Part shown: positions 18,246 to 26,561 of the stretch, piece after piece
Layout of the letters: each line of letters starts with the position of its first letter
Numbering within the stretch: position 1 is the first letter of the stretch
DNA from: Roseomonas mucosa ATCC BAA-692
GTDB taxonomy: Bacteria; Pseudomonadota; Alphaproteobacteria; Acetobacterales; Acetobacteraceae
Reading direction: 5' to 3'
Length of the DNA: 64,000 nt
NCBI RefSeq assembly: GCF_000622225.1
Contig: NZ_JHWD01000013.1
Span: 1 to 64,000, forward strand
The notes under the pieces: generated by a model
Told to the model about the DNA's origin: nothing
The model's input: only the letters and a program-made list of their open reading frames with translations
Databases searched by the model: none
Program-made: the position numbers and the translations under genes

Positions 18246-19553
18246 TCAGAGGTTGAAGGCCAGCCGCACCGCCCAGGCCTGGAACAGGCGGTCGGGCCCG
18301 TCCAGGGCGACCCGGCCGTTCTGGTACTGGGTCTGCACCTTCAGGTTTTCCGAGAGGTACCAGTTCAGCCCCACCGTCCAGATGCTCTGCGTGCCGCCCC
18401 GCACGGTGCCGTCGTTCAGGTTCACGGTGCTGTAGCGGGCCGCCAGTTCCAGCGCCCCCGGATTTCCGTTGAAGCCGGCCCAGCCCTCGGTGGGCGGGCG
18501 CCGCCAGGTGCCCGTTTCCGCGCTGCGCTTCCGCTTCCCGTTCCAGGGATAAAGCGGCAGGGCGGCCTGCGCGTACCAGCCGTCGAAGCGGCTCGTCCCG
18601 CCATGGCCGCGGTCCACCACGATCTGCTGGTAGAGCGCCTCGACATAGAGGGGGCCGATCGTGCCGCTCAGCTCCGGCCCATAGGCATAGACGTCCTGCG
18701 CGCCCATTGACCGGGTGTCGAGGAAGCGCAGCGACCCGTCGCCGCGCAGCTCCGGATAGTCGCGCAGCCGCAGCGTGTCGTTGCCCGGCACGGTGCCCGG
18801 ATCGAACTGCGCCGCCACGTCGAACCCCGCCTGCAGATGGAGCAGCCCGCCCTCGCCCGACACCGCGACGGTCCGGCCGGCCAGACCGCGCTGCCGGTGG
18901 TCGTGCAGCGCCGAGCTGGTGCCGCCCGTGCCGTAGAGGCTCAGGTTCCAGTCCCGGCCACGCGCCTCCAGGCCCACCGCCTCCCGCGAATCCCCGGTTG
19001 CCAGGCCGGCCACGATGTTGCTGATCGCCGACCGCTCCAGGAACAGCAGGTCGAAGGAGCTGGCGGCATATTCCGGCAGGTGCTGCGGCGTGTAGGACCC
19101 GGCCCGGACCATGCCCCATTGCTGAACTTTGTAGGTGAGCTGCGCCTCGTAGAGGAAGTTGGTCCGGCTCGGATAGCCGCCGAATTCCCAGATCACCCGG
19201 TAGCCGAAGCCGGCGGGCAGGTTGCCGGCCGCGCCCAGCCGCGCCCGCCGCACCTGCGTGCCGGAATCAAAGCCTCCCGGCCGGTCCTGGCCGAAGAAGG
19301 ACACGCCGTCGAGGTCGAAGCGCAGCAGCGGCCGGATGGTGAATTCGTTCCCACCGGGGCACAGGGTCAGCCGCTTCTGCAGCGCCTCGCCCGCCGGCAG
19401 GCTGCCGCCCTGATCGGCCCCATCCCGCGCCTTGCAGCCCGTCCCGGCGGCCTCCTGCGCCTCCGCGGACGGGGCGGCGGCCATGGCGGCAAGGCCGGCC
19501 AGCATCGCGGCGGCGGCAAGGCGTATCGGCATGACGGAGGATTCCCGGCTCAT
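18246..19553 (-). CDS. OprP/OprO-type phosphate-selective porin
   Basis: Outer-membrane beta-barrel of about 435 residues. A signal peptide (PIRLAAAAMLAGLAAMAAA...AEAQ) is followed by alternating amphipathic strands, and the chain ends in the aromatic barrel signature WAVRLAFNL. The early FTIRPLLRFDLDGVSFF and FRIMEFGG-like VIWEFGGY segments resemble the porin O/P family, whose members import phosphate or polyphosphate. It follows the PiT phosphate transporter gene by about 90 bases on the same strand, which supports a phosphate role. The start is uncertain: ATG 19532 would also give a signal peptide. A pho box was not seen. Confidence 0.8.
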   Translation of the reverse strand: MSRESSVMPIRLAAAAMLAGLAAMAAAPSAEAQEAAGTGCKARDGADQGGSLPAGEALQKRLTLCPGGNEFTIRPLLRFDLDGVSFFGQDRPGGFDSGTQVRRARLGAAGNLPAGFGYRVIWEFGGYPSRTNFLYEAQLTYKVQQWGMVRAGSYTPQHLPEYAASSFDLLFLERSAISNIVAGLATGDSREAVGLEARGRDWNLSLYGTGGTSSALHDHRQRGLAGRTVAVSGEGGLLHLQAGFDVAAQFDPGTVPGNDTLRLRDYPELRGDGSLRFLDTRSMGAQDVYAYGPELSGTIGPLYVEALYQQIVVDRGHGGTSRFDGWYAQAALPLYPWNGKRKRSAETGTWRRPPTEGWAGFNGNPGALELAARYSTVNLNDGTVRGGTQSIWTVGLNWYLSENLKVQTQYQNGRVALDGPDRLFQAWAVRLAFNL

Positions 19554-19646
19554 CCTTCTTCGGCGTCCCTCAAGCATGAAACCGCCGCGCCCTGGCCATG
19601 ACGATGCGGTGAGGCCCCGACGGCGCGGGCCGCCGGGGCCGCGCCG

Positions 19647-21275
19647 TCAGAAGACCTGGCGCAGCAGCACGTAGAGCCCGCCGGCGATGGCCATGGCGGC
19701 CGGCAGGGTCAGCACCCAGGCCATCGCCAGGTTCCGCACCGTCGCCCATTGCAGCCCCGAACCACTGGCCACCATGGTGCCGGCGACGCCGCTGGACAGG
19801 ACATGGGTGGTGGAGACCGGCAGGCCGTAGGCATCGGCCAGTCCGATCGTGCCCATGGCCACGATCTCGGCCGAGGCCCCCTGCGCATAGGTCAGGTGCG
19901 TCTTGCCGATCCGCTCGCCCACCGTCACCACGATGCGCTTCCAGCCCACCATGGTGCCGAGGCCCAGCGCCAGCGCGACCGTGACCTTCACCCAGGTCGG
20001 GATGAACCTGGTGCCTTCGTCGAGCAGACCACGCATCGACTTCAGCGCCGCGACCTCCTCATCACCGAAGCCCGCCGGATGCGCGCCCATCACCCGCACC
20101 GCGTCGGAGGCGAGGTACATGTCGTTGCGAACGTTCGGCGTCGCCGCCGCGGGCACCAGCCGCACAGCGCCATAGCCCTGCACCTGCCGCCCGATATCCT
20201 GGGTCAGCACCGCCAGGGCGGCATAGACCTCGGGCCGGTTGACCTCGCGCACCTTCAGCGCGTCGCTGACGACGGAGCGTGCGGCGGCGGCGCTTTCCGG
20301 CCTCGGGGCGCCGCCGGCATGGCTGGCGAAGATGCCGCTGGCCCGCTGCGCCGTCTCGACAAAGGCCGGCGTGGCGCTGTCCGGCGTGGCGCGGTTCAGC
20401 GCATAGGCCGTCGGTGCGGCGCCGATCAGGATCAGCATGATCAGGCCCATACCCTTCTGCCCGTCATTGCTGCCGTGGAAGAAGGAGACGCCGGTGCAGG
20501 TGGCGATCAGCAGCGCGCGGATCGCCACCGGCGGCGGCTTGTTGCCCTCCGGAGCGCGGTAGAGCGCCTCGTTGCGCACCACGAAGCGCATCGCCAGCAG
20601 CAGCACTGCCGCCAGCACGAAGCCGATGAGCGGGCTGAACAGCAGGGACTCGAAGACATTGACCGCCTGGTTCCAGTCCACGCCGGAGGTGGCGGAGCCG
20701 GCCGGCGCCAGGAGCTGGTTGGCGAGGCCCACGCCGATGATCGAGCCGATCAGCGCATGCGAGGAGCTGTTGGGCAGGCCCATCGCCCAGGTGCCGAGGT
20801 TCCAGATCGCCGCGGCGAGCAGCAGGGCGAAGATCATCGCATAGCCCGCTGTGCTGCCGACCTGCAGGATCAGCTCGACCGGCAGCAGGGTGACGACGGT
20901 GAAGGCGACCGCGCCGCTGGAGGTCAGCACGCCCAGGAAGTTCCAGAAGCCCGACCAGACCACCGCCGTCAGGGGCGCCAGGCTGTGCGTGTAGATCACG
21001 GTCGCCACGGCATTCGCGGTGTCGTGGAAGCCGTTCACGAACTCGAAGCCCAGCGCGATCACCAGGGCCAGGCCGAGCATGACGAGGGCGCCGGTCGCCA
21101 GGCCGTGCTCGCCCACGCTCCGCATGTCCTGCGCGATGCTGAAGGCCGCATAGCCGAGCCCGCCGGCGAGCACGAGGATGAAGGCAATGGCCCCGAAGGC
21201 ATGCGGCTTGCGGTCGAGATCCGGACGCGGGGAGGTGAGTGCCCCCCCGGCGCCCCGGAGGATGGTGTCGGACAT
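19647..21275 (-). CDS. pitA: PiT-family inorganic phosphate transporter
   Basis: Inner-membrane phosphate (metal-phosphate):cation symporter of 542 residues. Both PiT signature repeats are visible: GFEFVNGFHDTANAVATVIY near residues 75-95 and GVSFFHGSNDGQKGMGLIM in the second half, with about ten to twelve hydrophobic segments. A soluble loop of roughly 150 residues separates them, as in bacterial PitA. GGGGGA lies just before ATG 21275. The porin gene follows on the same strand, so the pair probably forms an outer-plus-inner membrane phosphate route. Low-affinity transport is the usual role in the family. Confidence 0.93.
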   Translation of the reverse strand: MSDTILRGAGGALTSPRPDLDRKPHAFGAIAFILVLAGGLGYAAFSIAQDMRSVGEHGLATGALVMLGLALVIALGFEFVNGFHDTANAVATVIYTHSLAPLTAVVWSGFWNFLGVLTSSGAVAFTVVTLLPVELILQVGSTAGYAMIFALLLAAAIWNLGTWAMGLPNSSSHALIGSIIGVGLANQLLAPAGSATSGVDWNQAVNVFESLLFSPLIGFVLAAVLLLAMRFVVRNEALYRAPEGNKPPPVAIRALLIATCTGVSFFHGSNDGQKGMGLIMLILIGAAPTAYALNRATPDSATPAFVETAQRASGIFASHAGGAPRPESAAAARSVVSDALKVREVNRPEVYAALAVLTQDIGRQVQGYGAVRLVPAAATPNVRNDMYLASDAVRVMGAHPAGFGDEEVAALKSMRGLLDEGTRFIPTWVKVTVALALGLGTMVGWKRIVVTVGERIGKTHLTYAQGASAEIVAMGTIGLADAYGLPVSTTHVLSSGVAGTMVASGSGLQWATVRNLAMAWVLTLPAAMAIAGGLYVLLRQVF

Positions 21276-21463
21276 CGGTCCCCCAGGTGTGACAGTCGAG
21301 GACCGCTGTAGCGAGGATGCGCCGGGATGGCCTGTTGCAATCGGGTGAACATTTCCGCCGGGCAGGCACCCGCCGCAGCCCGGGCGCGCGCGACGGCATG
21401 CATGATCCACCCGGGGTTACGGAACCGGGTCCTGTCTTCCGCCCGGGGTTCCAAGCGGCAGCC

Positions 21464-22015
21464 TCACAGCATCCCCTTCAGCCGCAGGAGCCCGAAGGCC
21501 GCCACGGTGGACTGGTCCTCGATCACGCCGTCCCGGATCATCGCCTCCAGCTCCGCCAGGGGCATGGCCCGCGTCACCAGATCCTGCTCCTCCACCTCCA
21601 GCGCCGCTTCGCCCGGCGTGAGCCCGGTGGCGAGGAAGACATGGTTCGCCTGGGTGCAGAAGCCGTAGGCCAGGAAGAGCCGCCCGGCATAGCGCATCTC
21701 CGCCGCGCGCAGCCCCGTCTCTTCCCGCAGCTCGGCCCGCGCCAGTTCCAGCGGGTCGGTGCCGGGCGCGTATTCCCACATGCCCTGCACGAACTCCCAG
21801 CACCGGCGGCCTACCGGATAGCGGAACTGCTCGACCATATGGACCATGCCGTCCTCGACCGCGGCCACGGTCACGAAGTCGGTCTTCTCGACCACGCCGA
21901 AGAGACCGGGCGAGCCGTCGCGCCGCCGCACCGTATCCTCGCGCAGCCGCATCCAGCGGTTCTCGTAGACCAGCCGGCTGCCGGTCCGGACGATGTCGGG
22001 CTCCTTCCCGCTCAC
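21464..22015 (-). CDS. Nudix hydrolase (ADP-ribose pyrophosphatase-like)
   Basis: Protein of 183 residues that would hydrolyse a nucleoside diphosphate derivative. The Nudix box is clear at about 78-102: G, then ELARAELREETGL. The N-terminal beta region (VVEKTDFVTVAAVED) and the FVQGMWEYAPG run resemble ADP-sugar pyrophosphatases. The likely start is GTG 22015, overlapping the stop codon of the upstream metallo-hydrolase by four bases (GTGA), which implies translational coupling. A longer TTG start 25 codons upstream lies within the previous gene and looks unlikely. Exact substrate unknown. Confidence 0.88.
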   Translation of the reverse strand: MSGKEPDIVRTGSRLVYENRWMRLREDTVRRRDGSPGLFGVVEKTDFVTVAAVEDGMVHMVEQFRYPVGRRCWEFVQGMWEYAPGTDPLELARAELREETGLRAAEMRYAGRLFLAYGFCTQANHVFLATGLTPGEAALEVEEQDLVTRAMPLAELEAMIRDGVIEDQSTVAAFGLLRLKGML

Positions 22016-22668
22016 CCCTCCGCCCTTTCCCCGGCATAGGGGTTGCTGCGCCGCTCCTCGCCCAGCATCCCGCCCGGCCCGTGCCCACAATGGAAGCTCA
22101 CGTCGTCACCCAGCGGGAAGAGCTTCTCCCGGATCGCCCGGACCAGCCCCGGACCGTCGCCATAGGGGAAATCCGTCCGTCCCACGGAGCCACGGAAGAT
22201 CACGTCCCCCACCACGGCGAAGCGCGCGGCCGGGTCGAAGAACACCACATGGCCCGGCGTGTGGCCGGGGCAGTGCAGGACCTCGAAGCGGCGCCCGGCG
22301 ACCTCCACCGTGTCGCCTTCGGCCAGCCAGCGGTCCGGCACCACCGGCCGTCCCGGGAAGCCGTACTGCGCCGCCGACTGCGCCAGCCCGTCCAGCAGGA
22401 AACGGTCGGCCTCGTGCGGTCCCTCGACCGGGATGCCGAGCGTCTCGCCGACCTCTGCGGCACCCGCCGCATGGTCCAGGTGGCCATGGGTCAGCAGGAC
22501 CTTCTCCGCCGTCACGCCGAGTTCCTTCAGGGCGGCGAGCACCGGCCCGGCCTCGCCGGGATCGACCACCGCCCCGCGCTTCGTCGCTTCGTCCCAAAGG
22601 ATCAGGCAGTTCTGGCCGAAGGGCGTAACCGGCAGGATCGCGCCGCGCAGCGCTTCGGAAGATGTCAT
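22012..22668 (-). CDS. MBL-fold metallo-hydrolase (YcbL/glyoxalase II-like)
   Basis: Zinc hydrolase of 218 residues. The metal motif is LLTHGHLDHAAG (His61, His63, Asp65, His66), followed by CPGHTPGH and VVGDVIFRGSVGRTDFP, and a late FHCGHGPG histidine. This compact single-domain form with GDxLFxxSxGRxD pattern is typical of the YcbL type II glyoxalase-like family. ATG 22668 has AGGGG seven bases upstream. It is the first gene of a two-gene operon with the Nudix hydrolase. Thioester substrate probable but unproven. Confidence 0.88.
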   Translation of the reverse strand: MTSSEALRGAILPVTPFGQNCLILWDEATKRGAVVDPGEAGPVLAALKELGVTAEKVLLTHGHLDHAAGAAEVGETLGIPVEGPHEADRFLLDGLAQSAAQYGFPGRPVVPDRWLAEGDTVEVAGRRFEVLHCPGHTPGHVVFFDPAARFAVVGDVIFRGSVGRTDFPYGDGPGLVRAIREKLFPLGDDVSFHCGHGPGGMLGEERRSNPYAGERAEG

Positions 22669-22882
22669 GGCATCGGCCCCTGTCTTGCAGGCCGCCAGAA
22701 CTGGCATGTGCCGCCGTGGCACGCCAGCGCGCGCCGCCGGTTGCCGTTTTCACGCGAGGGTGATGCCCAGCAGGGGGCCATCGGGCCGCCCCGCAATTGC
22801 CGTCGCATCCCCAGGGCCCTAGCTTGCCGCCCTCACGGACAATGATGTCCAGAACGTTGCCCGCGTTTCTCGCCTCTGGATC

Positions 22883-24677
22883 ATGGCCCTGCCCTCGTCT
22901 GATCGAATAAGGCCCCCCCAGCCGCCGGAGACCCAGCCCCGCCAGACAGGGAGCAGTTCCGGGACTCGTCGCAACCCGTCCGACGAAAGCCAGCCAGCCC
23001 AGGAGGAGCCCTTCCCGGCCCAGTGCCTTGCGGCGGAAGCGGATGGGGAGGCCTCCTTCCGCCGCATCGCCGACTGCACCCCTTCCATGATCTGGCTTTC
23101 CGACCAGCATGGGAACTGCATCTTCACCAACCGCCACCACGAGCGGACGCTGGGCTATCCGGCGAGCGAGTTGCAGGGGCAAGGCTGGCACCGGCTGATC
23201 CATCCCGAGGACCTGTCCGCCTAATGATGTGGCGATCGGCCGCGCCTTCGCCGTGCGTGAGCCCTTCCAGACCGTCATCCGGATGCAGGCCAAGGGCGGG
23301 CGGGTGTACTGGATGCGGGTGGATGCCGCCCCGCGCCTGTCCGCCGATGGCGAGTTCCTCGGCTTTGCCGGCATCAACACCGACATGACCGCCAGCCATC
23401 AGGCCGAGGAGGCGCTGGAACGCCTGGTCAGGCAGCGCACCAGCGATCTTTCCGAGGCCAACCGGCGCCTGCAGGCTCAGATCGAGGAGCATGACCGGCT
23501 GGAAGCCTCGCTCCGGCAGATGCAGCGCGCCGAGGCGCTGGGCCAACTCACCGCCGGCGTGTCGCACGACTTCAACAACCTGCTGACCGTCATCCTCGGC
23601 AACCTGCGGCTGCTGCAGCGCCAGTCCCCTGTCCAGGGCCTGTCGTCCGCCCATCTCGCGCGGCGGCTGGAAGCGGTCCGGCTGGCTGCCGAGCGCGGCG
23701 CCCTGCTGACCTCGCAGCTCCTCGCCTTCTCCCGCCGACAGCGGCTCGACCCCCGCCCCCTGGACATGAACGCGCTGATCCAGGAGATGGCCGGGCTGCT
23801 GGGCACCACCGTCGGCGGCAGCGTCCGCCTCGACACCGGCCAGGACGCCCCCGTGGGGCGGGAAGCCTGGCTCGCCATGGCCGACCCGACCCAGATCGAG
23901 CTCGCCCTGGTGAACCTCGTGCTCAATGCCCGCGACGCCATGCAGGGCACCGGCACGATCCGTATCGTCACCGGCAACGTCACCCTCGGCCCGCCGGAGC
24001 ATCCCGAGGAACCGCCGGCGGGGGACTATGTCGCGATCACGGTCCGGGACACCGGGACCGGCATGACGCCAGAGGTCCGGGCCCGGGCCTTCGAGCCCTT
24101 CTTCACCACCAAGGATGTCGGACAGGGGTCCGGCCTGGGACTGAGCCAGGTGCTGGGCTTCGTCCAGCAGTCCGGCGGGGGGCTACGGGTCGAGACGGCG
24201 CACGGCCGGGGCACGGCCATCCATCTCTACCTGCCCCGCGCCCAGGCGCGCCCGGCTGCACCCGCCCCGGCCCAGGGGCCGGAAAAGGACGACCGGACCA
24301 TCCTGCTGGTGGATGACGAGGAACCCGTGCGCGAGATCACCGCCCTCACCCTGCGGGACCTGGGCTATGACGTGGTCGAGGCCCATGACGGCCTCGCGGC
24401 GCTGAACCTGCTTGACGGCGACACCCGCTTCGACCTCCTGCTGCTGGACTTCGCCATGCCCGGCATGAACGGCGTGGAGGTCGCCCAGGCCGCGCGCAGC
24501 CGCCGCCCCCAGCTGCCGATCATGTTCCTCACCGGCTATGCCGAGGCCCCCGCCATGGCGGGCGAGAGCAAGGACAGGATCCTCCAGAAGCCCTTCCGCA
24601 CCGAGGAACTCGCCCGGCGCCTGACCGCCGTGCTGGCCCCGGCCTGCGGCGCGGTGGCCTGCGGCGCCTCTCTCTGA
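22883..24677 (+). pseudogene. Hybrid PAS-histidine kinase-receiver gene split by a frameshift
   Basis: The first frame (22883-23224) holds a PAS start (SFRRIADCTPSMIWLSD..., ...LIHPEDLSA) and stops at TAA 23222. The second frame (open from GTG 23229) resumes the same PAS domain (GRAFAVREPFQTVIRM, YWMRVDAAPRLSADGEFLGFAG). Skipping one T at 23222 restores LSANDVAIGRAF and a protein of about 597 residues. After a coiled linker come the DHp helix with phospho-acceptor His (AGVSHDFNNLL), N box (NLVLNARDAM), DTGTGM, FEPFFTTK and GLGLSQV. A receiver with acidic VDDEE, phospho-acceptor Asp (LLDFAMPG) and Lys in LQKPF follows. The second frame has no ribosome site. It may be a true lesion, a sequencing error or a shifty site. 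Confidence 0.7.
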
Positions 24678-24719
24678 CGGCCCGGGCCCGGGGCTGGAAC
24701 GGCCCGGCACGGGAAGCGC

Positions 24720-24750
24720 TTGCGATTGTCCAGCCATACTGATATATCAG
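24720..24750 (+). promoter_or_regulatory. Promoter with overlapping palindromic operator of the GntR gene
   Basis: TTGCGA (24720-24725) and TATATC (24743-24748) are 17 bases apart. A perfect 12-base palindrome CTGATATATCAG (24739-24750) covers the -10. The transcript would begin at about 24755, right at the regulator's ATG (24756). Palindromes of the TGATATATCA kind are known operators of FCD-type GntR proteins, so autorepression is likely. Confidence 0.6.
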
Positions 24751-24755
24751 ATGGC

Positions 24756-25532
24756 ATGAACGCGCTCCAGCCGCTCTCCCAAAGCGAAACGGCCTCGCTC
24801 TCGGAACGTGTCTATCGCCGGCTGCGTGACGCCATCGCCATGGGCAGCCTCGCGCCGCGCACCCGTGTCTCCGAGCGCGGCCTTGCCGCCCGGCTCGGCG
24901 TCTCCCCCGCCCCCGTCCGCGAATCCCTGCGGCGGCTGGAGATGGAGGGCCTCGTCGTCACCCTGCCGCGGCGCGGCACGCTTGTCGCCGATTTCGGCCC
25001 CGGCCAGCTGGAGGAGATGGGGCGCATCCGCGTCGCCCTGGAAGCCGTCGTCGCCGGGCTCGCCGCCCGCAATGCCACGCCCGAGGACATCGCCCGCCTC
25101 GCCGGGCAGCTCGACGCCATGCGCGCCGCCACCGGGGCGGGCGATGCCGGCCGCCTCGCCGAGGCCAATACCCGCTTCCACGAGATGATCCGTGCCATGG
25201 CCGGCAATGCCATGCTGGAGACGACGCTGCGCTCCCTGCGCGGCTACGATCAGGTCGGCCGCCAGCGCAGCCTCGCCGCCCCGGGCGAGTTCACCCGCGC
25301 CCTGGTGGAGCACACCGAATTGCTGGACGCCCTGCGCCTGGGCGACCAGGACCGCGCCGAGCTGCTGATGCGCGCGCATGGGCTGCGCTCGCTGCGGCAG
25401 GCTTCCCAGCATCCGGCCCCGCCACAGGCCGTCCCCACCCTGAACGAGGACGGCATGGCCGATGGCCTCGCTCCCGCCGGCCCGGACGGCTCCAGCCAGA
25501 ACGGTCCCGACCACAACAGGAGGACAACATGA
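24756..25532 (+). CDS. GntR-family (FadR/FCD subgroup) transcriptional regulator
   Basis: Regulator of 258 residues. The N-terminal winged helix (SERVYRRLRDAIAMGSLAP, then GLAARLGVSPAPVRESLRRLEMEGLV) is followed by an all-helical FCD ligand domain at about 85-220 with metal-binding type residues (ANTRFHEMI, EHTELLDAL). An extra disordered tail of about 35 residues follows the FCD domain. ATG 24756 sits directly at the predicted transcript start, with no Shine-Dalgarno, so the mRNA is probably leaderless. Its TGA overlaps the next gene's ATG by four bases. It probably represses the three-gene cluster and responds to a sugar acid (inference). Confidence 0.88.
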   Translation: MNALQPLSQSETASLSERVYRRLRDAIAMGSLAPRTRVSERGLAARLGVSPAPVRESLRRLEMEGLVVTLPRRGTLVADFGPGQLEEMGRIRVALEAVVAGLAARNATPEDIARLAGQLDAMRAATGAGDAGRLAEANTRFHEMIRAMAGNAMLETTLRSLRGYDQVGRQRSLAAPGEFTRALVEHTELLDALRLGDQDRAELLMRAHGLRSLRQASQHPAPPQAVPTLNEDGMADGLAPAGPDGSSQNGPDHNRRTT

Positions 25533-26452
25533 CACTCACCCGGGACGATTGCCTCACCGCCCTGCGCGGCATCTCCGGCATCCTGGTGACGCCCTATGAC
25601 CGCGAAGGCGCCATCGCGCCGGCGGCGCTGGAGCCCATCATCGCCCGCGCCGCGAAGGCCGGCGTCCACGGCCTGACCGTGAACGGCAATACCGGCGAGT
25701 TCTACTCGCTTTCCTTCGCCGAGGCCGAGCGCATGCAGGCCGAGGTCCCCGGCATGGTCGCAGGGCGTGCCGCCGTGATCGCCGGCGTGGGCCGCTCGGT
25801 CGTCGAGGCCGAGAAGCTCGCCCGCGTGGCGAAGCAGGCCGGCGCCGACATGCTGATGGTGCACCAGCCGCCCGACCCCTTCTGCGCCCCGCGCGGCATC
25901 AAGGCCTATCTCCAGCGCGTGGCGGAGGCCGGCGAGCTTCCCATCGTCCTCTACCTGCGCAACGACAGCATGGGCATCGACCGCATCGTCGAGCTCGCCA
26001 GCCTGCCCGGCATCGTCGGCGTGAAATGGGCCACCCCTAATGTCATGCTGCTGGCCCAGGCCGTGCGGCGGACGGCGCATCTCGGCGTGAACTGGACCTG
26101 CGGCCTGGCCGAGCCCTGGGCCCCGCCGATGTATGGCGTGGGCGCGCGCGGCTTCACCTCCGGCCTGATCAATGTCGTGCCCGAGCGCTCCGTCGCCATC
26201 CATGCGGCGCTGGAGCGCGGCGACCTTGAGGCGGCGCGCGGGAACATCGAGGCGATCGACCCCTTCGAGGTGCTGCGCGCGCAGGAGCTCGGCGGCGCCA
26301 ATGTTTCCGTGGTGAAGGCCGCGCTGCAACTGATGGGCGAGGATGCCGGCCCGGCCCGGCCGCCCGCCGCCTGGCCGCTCACGCCGGAGGCGCAGGAGAC
26401 GCTGGTGCAGCTCCTGCAGGATTGGGGCCTCACCGCACGCAAGGCGGCCTGA
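25529..26452 (+). CDS. DapA/DHDPS-family lyase or aldolase
   Basis: Class I (Schiff-base) TIM-barrel enzyme of 307 residues. The family substrate loop appears as GLTVNGNTGEFYSLS, and the Schiff-base Lys166 is in GIVGVKWAT, with Tyr142 (IVLYLRND) as the likely proton relay. These are the class features of dihydrodipicolinate synthase, N-acetylneuraminate lyase, KDG aldolase and keto-deoxy-glucarate dehydratase. The variant GNTGEF instead of GTTGE, and linkage to a GntR regulator and a lactonase, argue for sugar-acid catabolism rather than lysine synthesis. It is coupled to the regulator by an ATGA overlap; ribosome site GGAGGA lies inside the regulator's end. Confidence 0.85.
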   Translation: MTLTRDDCLTALRGISGILVTPYDREGAIAPAALEPIIARAAKAGVHGLTVNGNTGEFYSLSFAEAERMQAEVPGMVAGRAAVIAGVGRSVVEAEKLARVAKQAGADMLMVHQPPDPFCAPRGIKAYLQRVAEAGELPIVLYLRNDSMGIDRIVELASLPGIVGVKWATPNVMLLAQAVRRTAHLGVNWTCGLAEPWAPPMYGVGARGFTSGLINVVPERSVAIHAALERGDLEAARGNIEAIDPFEVLRAQELGGANVSVVKAALQLMGEDAGPARPPAAWPLTPEAQETLVQLLQDWGLTARKAA

Positions 26453-26561
26453 CGCCACCGGAGCGGACAGGGGCGCGGCATGGCCCGTGCCCCTTACCGG
26501 CATTATGGTCGCGGACCGAGCGCCGCGGCAGATCCGCGCGCGGCGCCAGGGGAAAACCGGA

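Noticed and set aside
23229-24677. Treating the second kinase frame as a separate gene
   Set aside because: GTG 23229 has no ribosome site and the frame begins in the middle of a PAS domain whose first half lies in the preceding frame.
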